A stretch of DNA of 64,000 nucleotides from G963665925 sp963676345 (GTDB taxonomy: Bacteria; Bacillota; Clostridia; Peptostreptococcales; Acidaminobacteraceae). The notes below the pieces were generated by a model. It worked only from the letters and a program-made list of their open reading frames with translations, was not told the origin of the DNA and did not search any database. The position numbers and the translations under genes were made by a program. The DNA is taken from positions 744,001-808,000 of the forward strand of contig CAXXTS010000001.1 in the NCBI GenBank assembly GCA_963676345.2, read 5' to 3'. Below, piece by piece: positions 52,698 through 60,313 of this stretch; the first letter of the stretch is position 1, and each line of letters opens with the position of its first letter.

Positions 52698-54293
52698 TTA
52701 GTTGAGTGCAATGCTCTTTGCCCATAGAACATTCTCATGTTCTTCAAGACGATCAATACATTCTTTATCTGCAATACCATCCACATTGAGGAGCATAATT
52801 GCATTCCCACCAATTGTTTGACGACCAAGCTGCATGGTTGCAATATTTACGCCTTCTGAGCCGAGTATAGCACCAACGTGTCCAATCATGCCTGGAACGT
52901 CTTTATTCTGTATAACCAGCATATGTTCACCTGGTGTAATGTCTACTTCATAGCCGTTAAAGTCGACCAGTCGGCCCTCATGTTTAGCACTTAGGTTTCC
53001 ACCCAGTGTATATGTGCCTTGGTCTGTCTTAATGCGGATACGCATATACTCTGTGAATCCATCGTAATACTCATCACGATTACGCTCTTCAAATGCAATG
53101 CCGCGGTCATCTGCAATCATCATTGCATTGATGTAGTTCACGCGGTTTGAAATGATGGTTTCGAGCATGCCCTTCATAAATGCAATGGATACCATGCCTG
53201 TTTCCTGTTTAGCCAAATCACCAAAGTAATCAATTTTTACCAGCTCAACATTGTAGTGCTGGATTTGATAGTAGAGTTTGCCAAGCTTTTCAGCAAGCTC
53301 AATATAGGGTGCGATCGCTTCGAGTTCATCCCTATGAATGGCTGGCAAATTCACAGCGTTTGGTACGATTTCACCCTTTAGACCACAAATGACTTGATTG
53401 GCAACGGTCATACCTACATTCAGCTGCGCTTCCAGTGTACTCGCACCAAGGTGCGGCGTTACAATAACATTGTCATGTTCGAATAGTGGATTGTTATGAC
53501 TTGGCTCAACTTCATGTACATCAATGCCCGCACTTGCAATTTTACCAGATTCAATGCCTTCTAGGATTGCTGCTTCCTTAATGATCCCGCCCCTTGCAAC
53601 ATTGGTTACCCGTACGCCATCTTTCATGAGCGGTAGATGGTCTTCGTTGATCATCCAGTAGGTTTCCTTATTTCTTGGTGTATGCACTGTAATGTAGTCA
53701 GATTCACCAACCAGGTCTTCAAGGCGCCCTCTCTTTTCAACCCCTAATCTCTTAAAACGCTCATCAGATATATATGGGTCGTATGCTATGACATTCATGC
53801 CAAAACCTTGCATGCGTTTGGCTACAAGCGACCCTATGCGTCCAAGACCTACGATACCAAGTGTCTTCTGGTAAAGCTCGCTGCCCTTGAATTGGTTTCT
53901 GCCCCAGTTGCCTTCCTTTAGAAACTGATTTGCTTGGGGAATGTTTCTTGACTGTGTGACAATCAGTCCCACCGTCAGTTCAGCAGCTGACATTGTATTA
54001 CTCTCTGGCGTATTCGCCACAATAATGCCACGTTTAGTCGCTTCAGGAATATCGATATTGTCTGTTCCATTCCCTGCTCTACCCACCATTTTCAGCTTAG
54101 TAGCCTTGTCCATGAGCTCTGTGTTAATTTGCGTAGCGCTTCGAACAATAATGGCATCATACTGGTCTATAATGTCGAGAAGACGCTCTCTTTCAAGGCC
54201 TATTTTCACATCAACTTGTCCAAATGCTTCTAGTTTTTCAATTGCTTCATCTGCAATTCTTTCTGCGACGATAATCTTAAATTTCTTTTCCAT
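52698..54293 (-). CDS. serA: D-3-phosphoglycerate dehydrogenase
   Basis: A 531-residue SerA that oxidises 3-phosphoglycerate to 3-phosphohydroxypyruvate, the first step of serine synthesis. The substrate region VGRAGNGTDNID near 75, the NAD Rossmann motif GIVGLGRIGS near 145, the catalytic RGGIIKE and HLGAST region, the intervening ASB domain (about 320-450) and a C-terminal ACT domain (about 455-531) are all present, the long form typical of Firmicutes and many others. ATG 54293 has AGAGG 8 nt before it; the GTG at 54302 is another option. It is regulated by the T-box leader upstream and is monocistronic. Confidence 0.95.
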   Translation of the reverse strand: MEKKFKIIVAERIADEAIEKLEAFGQVDVKIGLERERLLDIIDQYDAIIVRSATQINTELMDKATKLKMVGRAGNGTDNIDIPEATKRGIIVANTPESNTMSAAELTVGLIVTQSRNIPQANQFLKEGNWGRNQFKGSELYQKTLGIVGLGRIGSLVAKRMQGFGMNVIAYDPYISDERFKRLGVEKRGRLEDLVGESDYITVHTPRNKETYWMINEDHLPLMKDGVRVTNVARGGIIKEAAILEGIESGKIASAGIDVHEVEPSHNNPLFEHDNVIVTPHLGASTLEAQLNVGMTVANQVICGLKGEIVPNAVNLPAIHRDELEAIAPYIELAEKLGKLYYQIQHYNVELVKIDYFGDLAKQETGMVSIAFMKGMLETIISNRVNYINAMMIADDRGIAFEERNRDEYYDGFTEYMRIRIKTDQGTYTLGGNLSAKHEGRLVDFNGYEVDITPGEHMLVIQNKDVPGMIGHVGAILGSEGVNIATMQLGRQTIGGNAIMLLNVDGIADKECIDRLEEHENVLWAKSIALN

Positions 54294-54615
54294 CACTTTC
54301 ACCTCTCACACATCCTATAGCGGTATCTCTATCTATACATTCCTGATCAATCACTCAAAAAAACACAAAACCCCGTCCTAATAAAAGGACGAGGATTATT
54401 ACCACGCGGTGCCACCTTTGTTTGCAAAAAGCCGGCCAAGCCTTTTGCCTTAATTCGTTTAACGAAGACTGTATCTCCGGTACAGGTTCATTCCCTGTAC
54501 TGCTCACGGTTGGATTCAATGTACTTCGCTATCGATTCTCACCAGCCACCGACTCTCTGAAAAACTCAGTATACACTTACTAGACCGCTCATTGCATGTA
54601 TGAATATTCAAATTT
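54294..54615 (-). promoter_or_regulatory. Serine T-box leader
   Basis: On the minus strand the T-box sequence GGTGGCACCGCG (54405-54416) is followed by a terminator stem CCTCGTCC/GGACGGGG (54371-54394) with TTTTG after it. Upstream are stem I elements GGTGGCTGGTGAGAATCG near 54531-54550 and the specifier loop GAA-TCC-AACC with TCC at 54512-54514, a serine codon. Uncharged tRNA-Ser should stabilise the antiterminator and raise serA expression. Confidence 0.92.
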
Positions 54616-54621
54616 TAACTT

Positions 54622-54650
54622 ATTGTAATATCAATCTTTTTTTCTGTCAA
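54622..54650 (-). promoter_or_regulatory. serA T-box promoter
   Basis: Minus strand -35 TTGACA (54645-54650) and -10 TACAAT (54622-54627), 17 bp apart. Start near 54615. Confidence 0.8.
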
Positions 54651-54748
54651 CACATTTTACGAATATTTTTTAAAAGTATTTTATCTTTGTTCTTAAATTT
54701 GATGTCCTTAAAATTTATAGGAATACAGCCTTTGTGCTGAATACAGCC

Positions 54749-55999
54749 TTACCCACGAACCCTTGGAAGGGTTGATCCTGCAACTGGCATCACCATCACT
54801 TTTGCGTCTTTCCCCTGCGTTTCAAAGGCTATGTTCATGGCTTCAAGAAGGTTTTCGGCATATTTAAATCCGATTTTTTCAACTGTGTTTTTCGCTAAAT
54901 CCGTAACCATAATAATTTCATTGCGGAGCTGCATTTGTCCTATTGCCGCTGCTTTATGTCCGCCAAGTTTAAAATTTCTTGATATTTCCGAAACCCGTTC
55001 CTCAGCTGTTTTAGTCAACATCCACTCCTCAAAAGTTTTTTCTCCAAAGCCTTCAGCAGCCGAAGCACATAAAATAACCGTGCCCCCTTCTTTTACTGCG
55101 TGCTTTGAGTTATCCAGTCCTTTTTGGGACTGATAGAGGTTTAAATCTTTTGGAAAACCACCTGGAGATACCAAAACGATATCTGCCTGCTTATCGATTT
55201 CAATACCGTAAACAGCGTCAAGAAAGGCACAACCCGCTCGATGCGCATGATGATAATGGCCTGCAAATGCGCCAATAATTTCTTTTTTCGGGTTCAAAAC
55301 CACATTGACAATAAAGTCTATTTTCTGAAAATCAGCAACCTGATCAATATCAAGACGAACAGGATTTGTCGTTAAATTGCCTGCATAAGCATTCGGATGT
55401 ACCATATTTTTATGATTTGCCTGTATAGCAGCATGGCTGGAAACCCCTGGCATGATTGCCTTAGAACCGCCACTATAGCCTGCAAAATAATGATATTCAA
55501 TATTGCCTAAGCAAATCACCCGGTCTGCTTCTGTTACAGGCTTAAACACATCAACAGGCGTCCCGTGCACGCACGTCCCAAGATTGACACAGGCGTCCAT
55601 ATCACTGTCAACAATATTTACCCCGCACCCATAGACCTCTTCTCCAACCAGCTTTCTCTTCTCGTCTTCACTATGTGCGCGGTGGCTGCCAAGTGCCAGA
55701 ACAATAGTGATGTCCTCCTTCACAATACCTGATGCAGTCAGTCGTTCAATGACAGAAGGAAGCACTTTATAGCTTGGCATGGGTCTAGATATATCGCTTG
55801 TTACAATAACAACCTTGTCTCCAGCTTCCACAATATCTTCCAGCTTTTCACTATGTATTGGTTCATCAAGTGCTTTTTCTAAGACTTCCTCTTCACTGGC
55901 TACTTGACTATGTGCCTCTGGAAGTAATGTGCCTATATGATTGTTTGCATCAAGCTTTAGACTTTGACTTGTCTTCCCAAATTTCAACTCAATTTGCAC
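54749..55999 (-). CDS. LarA-family nickel-dependent racemase/epimerase
   Basis: A 416-residue LarA-family protein. The family binds a nickel pincer nucleotide and racemises or epimerises 2-hydroxy acids, lactate in Lactobacillus plantarum. TSDISRPMPSYKVLPSVIERL near 67 and ALGSHRAHSEDEKRKLVG near 105 match the N-terminal domain with the cofactor-anchor and histidine residues; GYSGGSKAIMPGVSSH near 170 is the catalytic hairpin. No larB/larC/larE cofactor genes are in the window. Alone behind serA; substrate other than lactate is possible. Confidence 0.85.
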   Translation of the reverse strand: MQIELKFGKTSQSLKLDANNHIGTLLPEAHSQVASEEEVLEKALDEPIHSEKLEDIVEAGDKVVIVTSDISRPMPSYKVLPSVIERLTASGIVKEDITIVLALGSHRAHSEDEKRKLVGEEVYGCGVNIVDSDMDACVNLGTCVHGTPVDVFKPVTEADRVICLGNIEYHYFAGYSGGSKAIMPGVSSHAAIQANHKNMVHPNAYAGNLTTNPVRLDIDQVADFQKIDFIVNVVLNPKKEIIGAFAGHYHHAHRAGCAFLDAVYGIEIDKQADIVLVSPGGFPKDLNLYQSQKGLDNSKHAVKEGGTVILCASAAEGFGEKTFEEWMLTKTAEERVSEISRNFKLGGHKAAAIGQMQLRNEIIMVTDLAKNTVEKIGFKYAENLLEAMNIAFETQGKDAKVMVMPVAGSTLPRVRG

Positions 56000-56200
56000 G
56001 GATATCCCCCCTATATATATTCATCTTCTAAAATTTTTATTCACATTGGTTCGGGTTTAATGAGTATTATAAGTTTTACACCGTAAAATATCAATGCCTA
56101 TTGTGAATTATTTCAAATTGTCTGAAATATATTGCATGAAGTTCTGAAAGCAATAAGTTATGTCCTTCGGCTGCTCACGTCGCTAGACGCGCCGTATAGA
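56000..56200. other. Intergenic region upstream of larA
   Basis: Contains the larA promoter presumably and a GC-rich patch CGTCGCTAGACGCGCCGTAT near 56179 in otherwise AT-rich sequence. No gene visible. Confidence 0.5.
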
Positions 56201-56259
56201 AAAAAATGAGAAAGCGCTTAATTGTGTTTGCACAAAATTAAGCGCTTTCTCATTTTTTT
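56201..56259. terminator. Strong hairpin with no adjacent plus-strand gene
   Basis: ATGAGAAAGCGCTTAATT (56206-56223) pairs with AATTAAGCGCTTTCTCAT (56236-56253), 18 bp perfect, with A6 and T7 on either side. It works as a terminator in both directions although no gene ends here. Confidence 0.85.
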
Positions 56260-56290
56260 CTGCACTGCTTTGTCTTTTCCGGAAAATAAG

Positions 56291-56329
56291 AAAAACCCCA
56301 ACCTCAAGGGTTAGCTTGAGACTGGGGTT
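56291..56329 (-). terminator. cspA terminator
   Basis: On the minus strand AACCCCAGTCTCAAG pairs with CTTGAGGTTGGGGTT around CTAACC, and TTTTT follows. Confidence 0.88.
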
Positions 56330-56354
56330 GCTTTTAGTATAATTTTAAAACTAA

Positions 56355-56555
56355 TTATAGGCTTACTACGTTCTCAGCTTGAGGACCTTTAGGACCTTCA
56401 GCGATAGAGAATTCAACTTTTTCGCCTTCTTCTAGAGTCTTGTAGCCATCTTTTTGGATTTGTGAGAAGTGTACGAATACATCATTTCCTTCTTCTGGTG
56501 TGATAAATCCATACCCTTTTTCAGCGTTAAACCATTTTACTGTACCTGTCATCAT
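56355..56555 (-). CDS. cspA: Cold shock protein
   Basis: A 66-residue cold shock protein that binds single-stranded RNA and DNA. The RNP motifs KGYGFI (residues about 13-18) and VFVHFS (about 27-32) and the GTVKWFNAEKG start are visible; nothing else is present. GGAGG lies 7 nt before the first ATG. A promoter (TTGCAA and TATGAT) is placed about 130 nt upstream, giving the long leader usual for these genes. Monocistronic. Confidence 0.96.
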   Translation of the reverse strand: MMTGTVKWFNAEKGYGFITPEEGNDVFVHFSQIQKDGYKTLEEGEKVEFSIAEGPKGPQAENVVSL

Positions 56556-56694
56556 TTTTCTACCTCCGAATTTTGTTTAGTTTAGTCCTTAACTCTTTGT
56601 TACTAACCACTCATACCATTTCGGAAGTGCATCGTTCATTAAATGATCCAAAACAGGTATTGCGATAATTCAAACTCGATTTAAGGCTATATTT

Positions 56695-56724
56695 ATCATA
56701 CTATATATTCTACATGTATTGCAA
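56695..56724 (-). promoter_or_regulatory. Candidate cspA promoter
   Basis: Minus strand -35 TTGCAA (56719-56724) and -10 TATGAT (56695-56700) with an 18-bp spacer. It would give a leader of about 130 nt. Confidence 0.55.
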
Positions 56725-56867
56725 GTACTATGTTCTGCCAAACGGTAAAAAAAGTCAAAATTATTTATCAATTCAAACATTCATTTAGGACTTGTCAATA
56801 AAGTTTATATATATTTTCCAGTGGTTGATAAAATACCCTCAAGCTGCCTCTACATAAGCTATTGCAT

Positions 56868-56897
56868 AAAAAAGGGACACTTTGAAAAGCATCCCTT
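56868..56897 (-). terminator. Terminator after the 54-aa gene
   Basis: On the minus strand AAGGGATGC pairs with GTGTCCCTT around TTTCAAA, followed by T6. Confidence 0.8.
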
Positions 56898-56946
56898 AAT
56901 ATCCAACATATGCTGAATGAGCACATAATTATGCAATTATTTGCCT

Positions 56947-57111
56947 TTACTCAACAACTTCAAAATAACGATGCGGTACCCAATTAAACTTACCTCTATC
57001 GTCTTCTATCTTGTAGCATTCTTCGTCTTTATCGATCACATCATACACCTTACCGACTGTTGTAAAATGAATACGCAATGTATCTGTCGCCTTAATTTTT
57101 TTCACACTCAT
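56947..57111 (-). CDS. Small 54-aa conserved-looking protein
   Basis: A 54-residue protein (start MSVKKIKATDTLRI, end RYFEVVE) encoded between the GerMN-domain gene and a terminator. AAAGGAG lies 7 nt before the ATG, codon use is normal and the frame is closed by TAA directly before the terminator at 56868-56897. It has a pattern of alternating strands, GKVYDVIDKDEECYKIEDD, with a tryptophan at 44, suggesting a small SH3-like barrel. It is probably the last gene of the kinase operon. No family is recognised; it is too short for default gene finders. Confidence 0.65.
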   Translation of the reverse strand: MSVKKIKATDTLRIHFTTVGKVYDVIDKDEECYKIEDDRGKFNWVPHRYFEVVE

Positions 57112-57160
57112 CCAAACACTCCTTTTTGTTAACTATTTTACCATACACACCAAAGCGACC

Positions 57161-58054
57161 CTAATAATTTCTGAAATTAATTTTCCAAACGCCATCTTCT
57201 TCAATCAATTCCCAGTAATCAAAAACTTCCGCTTGTATTGGCATGCCGTCCGGCGTTATCCCGTCATCCATAAACAAATCGTTGTTTCGAATGTACTTAA
57301 CATGAACAACCTTGCTGTCCTTGAAGTCTTGTGTAAAATAAATACCGCGCTGATAACCGTAGAATCGGTCATAATACTCTTCCATAAGTTCGACGAAATC
57401 TTTATATCTGAGAAGGGCACGACTTTTAGAATCGATATAATCATAGGCAATATCGAACCTTTTGAGATATATGCTATCAAGAAAGTTAATGACAACATCA
57501 CTCGGATGCTGTTTCTTAACGTAGATAAAGTCTTCAATACGAGGCAGTGGCTCCATCATATTAAAACCGCCCAGCTCTACGTTTGGCTTCTTGCCTTCAA
57601 CAAGAATTTGTACACTATATGCGTCTTCAATCTCTGTAAAGGTATTTACAATAGACCAGATAAAGAGTTCACGCCGATCACCCGACCAGTATTCATTCTC
57701 CATAAAATCTTGATTTAAGTTCACATAGACAATGTTATCCATTAACTCGACAGAGAGAATTTGAACTTGCTGAATAAAGGGCGTCTCATACATTCTATTT
57801 TTGGGGCCCTTTACCAGTTCCTCTGCGATGCCTGTTTCAAATTGCTCATTTGTGAACTCAATAAGGCGTTCTTCGCTCCTGAGCTTGTCACCGTAAACAA
57901 AATACAGCTTGGAAGTAAGCTTAATACTCACCGGATTTGGGGTAATAATGTCTTCTGAATTCAATATATTTGAGTTTAACCTATTCGTAAAACTGAGCAC
58001 AATAATTGAAAAGACGAAGACACTTATAAACACAAATTTTAATGTCCGTTTCAT
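57161..58054 (-). CDS. GerMN-domain secreted/anchored protein
   Basis: A 297-residue protein with an N-terminal hydrophobic segment (KFVFISVFVFSIIVLSF, about 5-23) that anchors it or exports it, followed by a GerMN domain (about 45-165): the SKLYFVYGDKLRSEERLIEF strand and ELVKGPKNRMYE, VNLNQDF and SIVNTFTEI elements are typical. The C-terminal 120 residues resemble an NTF2-like fold ending in WKINFRNY. GerM-like proteins act in sporulation germination or envelope processes in Firmicutes. It follows the kinase gene by 9 bp and precedes the 54-aa gene by 49 bp, so a four-gene operon is likely. Confidence 0.82.
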   Translation of the reverse strand: MKRTLKFVFISVFVFSIIVLSFTNRLNSNILNSEDIITPNPVSIKLTSKLYFVYGDKLRSEERLIEFTNEQFETGIAEELVKGPKNRMYETPFIQQVQILSVELMDNIVYVNLNQDFMENEYWSGDRRELFIWSIVNTFTEIEDAYSVQILVEGKKPNVELGGFNMMEPLPRIEDFIYVKKQHPSDVVINFLDSIYLKRFDIAYDYIDSKSRALLRYKDFVELMEEYYDRFYGYQRGIYFTQDFKDSKVVHVKYIRNNDLFMDDGITPDGMPIQAEVFDYWELIEEDGVWKINFRNY

Positions 58055-58063
58055 CTCTTCCTC

Positions 58064-59506
58064 CTAAATTTCCAGTTTGGATGGCAACACAATATACATT
58101 TTTGTTCCGACACCAAGTTCACTTTCACCATAAATGCGGCCTTGATGCAGGTTGACTATTTGCTGTGCGATGGCTAGACCTAGCCCTGTACCACCTGTGG
58201 CTCTTGCACGCGCCTTATCCACTCTGTGAAAACGCTCAAACACATGAGGCAGGTCTTCTTCCGGTATGCCAATCCCCGTGTCTGTAATACGAATAATTAC
58301 GTTTTCTCTAACCCGGTACAGCTCTACATCGACACGCCCACCCTCTGGCGTATATTTAATGGCATTTCCCAGCACATTGATAATGCACTGCTGAATTTTA
58401 CCCTTGTCTATTTCGATTTGAATTTTCTCAGAATCCTCAAAATGCACTTCAATATTCTTCTTTTCAGCAAGGGGTCTGAGCTGACGCACCACGTTTTCAA
58501 GAAGATAATTCAAGTAAGTGATTTGATACTCTAGCTGAAGTTCTTTTTTCTCAATATCTACAAGATAGAGCAAAGAATCGATAATTTTACTGAGTCGACC
58601 CACCTCTTTGTCAATATCACCAAGAAACTCCCTGTAAACGGGTTCATCCCAGTGTTCGCTTGAAAGCAGGGTTTCAGAAATGATTTTCATAGATGCCATA
58701 GGCGTTCTCAACTCATGGGACGCATTGGAGACAAACTGTTTTCTGCGTTCGTCTACCTGCTCTAGCCTTGTCAGCATGAGGTTAAAGGCATTGCCCAAAT
58801 TGGCAATTTCATCATTTCCACGCACAACGACTCGGCGGTCATGTTGTCCCCTAGTAATCGCACGCACGACTTCTGTCATCCGCTCAATCGGTGCAGAGAA
58901 AATATCCGCAAAAATAAAGCTTACAATACCTGTTATGAGTATTCCAAGTAAAGACAATAGCAAAATTTTGTGTATTACCCGCGATATATTCTCAAAAATC
59001 ATGTCAGCAGATGCTGAAATAAGGACTGAACCAATTACATCTTGCTTTTGCGTAATAGGTACGGTGACATACATGATATTACCAGCTTGCTGTGTATTAT
59101 AAAGCTCAGCTGAAGGTATCCCCTGTAATGCACTCGATACTTCAAGTAAATGTTTATAATTTCGACCTACCAGTTTGTCATAAGAGTCGAGCTGAACCCG
59201 TCCATGCTCATTTAAAATAAGGATGCGCGAATCCAGATCAAGACTGTATTTCTTGATTACATTCTCAACATAGCTGCGTGTGCTTGATATTCCAAGCCGA
59301 TAAAAATCAGGGGCTACCTCGTCTGCTATAATATTGCCCTGTGTGAGCAAGTTAATCTGCAAATCGCTTACTGCATTGATTTTAAGCGTTTCATTAATAA
59401 ATGAAATCATTAGAGTCAGCGTTAAGAGGATTAATGACAAATAGGTGGAAACAAGTTTCCACCTAATACTGATAAACCATTTGCTAATGTTTAAAATAAT
59501 AACCAA
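58064..59506 (-). CDS. WalK/PhoR-like sensor histidine kinase
   Basis: A 480-residue kinase: N-terminal helix (about 14-32), an extracytoplasmic sensor (about 35-175), second helix near 180-205, HAMP (about 208-260), HisKA with the phospho-histidine region QFVSNASHELRTPMASMK near 265-280 and HATPase with NVLGNAIKYTPEGG, TDTGIGIPEEDLPHVFERF and GTGLGLAIAQQIV. The start TTG 59506 overlaps the response regulator stop by 23 nt, and no perfect ribosome binding site fits, so translational coupling to the regulator is likely. The pair resembles WalRK/PhoPR; the gene order with a GerMN protein is common in Firmicutes, and the sensing input is unknown. Confidence 0.9.
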   Translation of the reverse strand: MVIILNISKWFISIRWKLVSTYLSLILLTLTLMISFINETLKINAVSDLQINLLTQGNIIADEVAPDFYRLGISSTRSYVENVIKKYSLDLDSRILILNEHGRVQLDSYDKLVGRNYKHLLEVSSALQGIPSAELYNTQQAGNIMYVTVPITQKQDVIGSVLISASADMIFENISRVIHKILLLSLLGILITGIVSFIFADIFSAPIERMTEVVRAITRGQHDRRVVVRGNDEIANLGNAFNLMLTRLEQVDERRKQFVSNASHELRTPMASMKIISETLLSSEHWDEPVYREFLGDIDKEVGRLSKIIDSLLYLVDIEKKELQLEYQITYLNYLLENVVRQLRPLAEKKNIEVHFEDSEKIQIEIDKGKIQQCIINVLGNAIKYTPEGGRVDVELYRVRENVIIRITDTGIGIPEEDLPHVFERFHRVDKARARATGGTGLGLAIAQQIVNLHQGRIYGESELGVGTKMYIVLPSKLEI

Positions 59507-60170
59507 CTCCCCATTTGGTTAAAATATATTCAGGTTGAGATGAGTTTTTCTCGATTTTTTCTCTTAGGCGTCGAATGTGTACGTCAACCGTTCTGACATC
59601 TCCAAAATACTCATATCCCCAAATAGTTTCAAGGAGTTCTTCACGCGAAAATACTTTCTCACGGTTCATTACAAGAAGGAGCAATAAATCAAACTCTTTC
59701 GCTGTCAGGTTGACATCTCTACCATTCACAGTAACCTTACGCCCCAGTGTGTTGATTGAGAAATCGCCCACATTGATTACACTGGTCGCTGTTTGCTTTT
59801 CATTCACTTGTACACGTCTCAGTATTGCTTTAATTCTTGCTTTAAGCTCAAGAATATTAAATGGCTTTGTCAAATAATCATCTGCACCATACTCAAGTCC
59901 AAGTACTTTTGACGAATCATCACCTTTAGCTGTAAGAATAATAATAGGTACCATTGAAGACTCACGAACCTTCTTACATACTTCAAGACCATCAATTTCT
60001 GGCAACATCAAATCCAGAACAACAAGCTCATAGCTATTGTTCATAATTTTTTCAAACGCTTCATTTCCATCAATTGCTGTTTCCACGTTGTAGCCATCTT
60101 GTTCTAGGCTGAACTTTAAACCCTTTAACAGTATCGGTTCGTCATCAACAACCAGTATCTTTTCTGACAT
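59484..60170 (-). CDS. OmpR/WalR-family response regulator
   Basis: A 228-residue regulator. The receiver domain has VDDEPI near 8, phospho-acceptor LVVLDLMLPE near 53 and KPFNILEL; the C-terminal winged helix (about 130-228) has VNLTAKEFDLLLLLV, EELLETIWGYEYFGDVRTVDVHIRRLREKIE and GVGYYFK. It is first in the operon with its kinase, which follows with a 23-nt overlap. Likely controls envelope or cell-wall genes, by homology only. Confidence 0.93.
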   Translation of the reverse strand: MSEKILVVDDEPILLKGLKFSLEQDGYNVETAIDGNEAFEKIMNNSYELVVLDLMLPEIDGLEVCKKVRESSMVPIIILTAKGDDSSKVLGLEYGADDYLTKPFNILELKARIKAILRRVQVNEKQTATSVINVGDFSINTLGRKVTVNGRDVNLTAKEFDLLLLLVMNREKVFSREELLETIWGYEYFGDVRTVDVHIRRLREKIEKNSSQPEYILTKWGVGYYFKH

Positions 60171-60313
60171 CTTAACACCTTCCTTAACTTCCTTAAGTTT
60201 TTCGACTAATATACATCGCTCACGTAACTTTTCTACTCAGTACAATAGGTCCTGTTACTTCCATCATAACAAGTCAAATACCGAGTCCGGTCCAAACGCC
60301 CACATGCGAAAGG

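Larger units (their letters stand above)
56556..56946. other. Intergenic region between cspA and the 54-aa gene
   Basis: Holds the cspA promoter and leader and the terminator at 56868-56897. No additional gene is visible. Confidence 0.6.

Noticed and set aside
57233..57718. Open frame of 161 codons on the plus strand
   Set aside because: It is antisense to the GerMN-domain gene and no start signal is visible.
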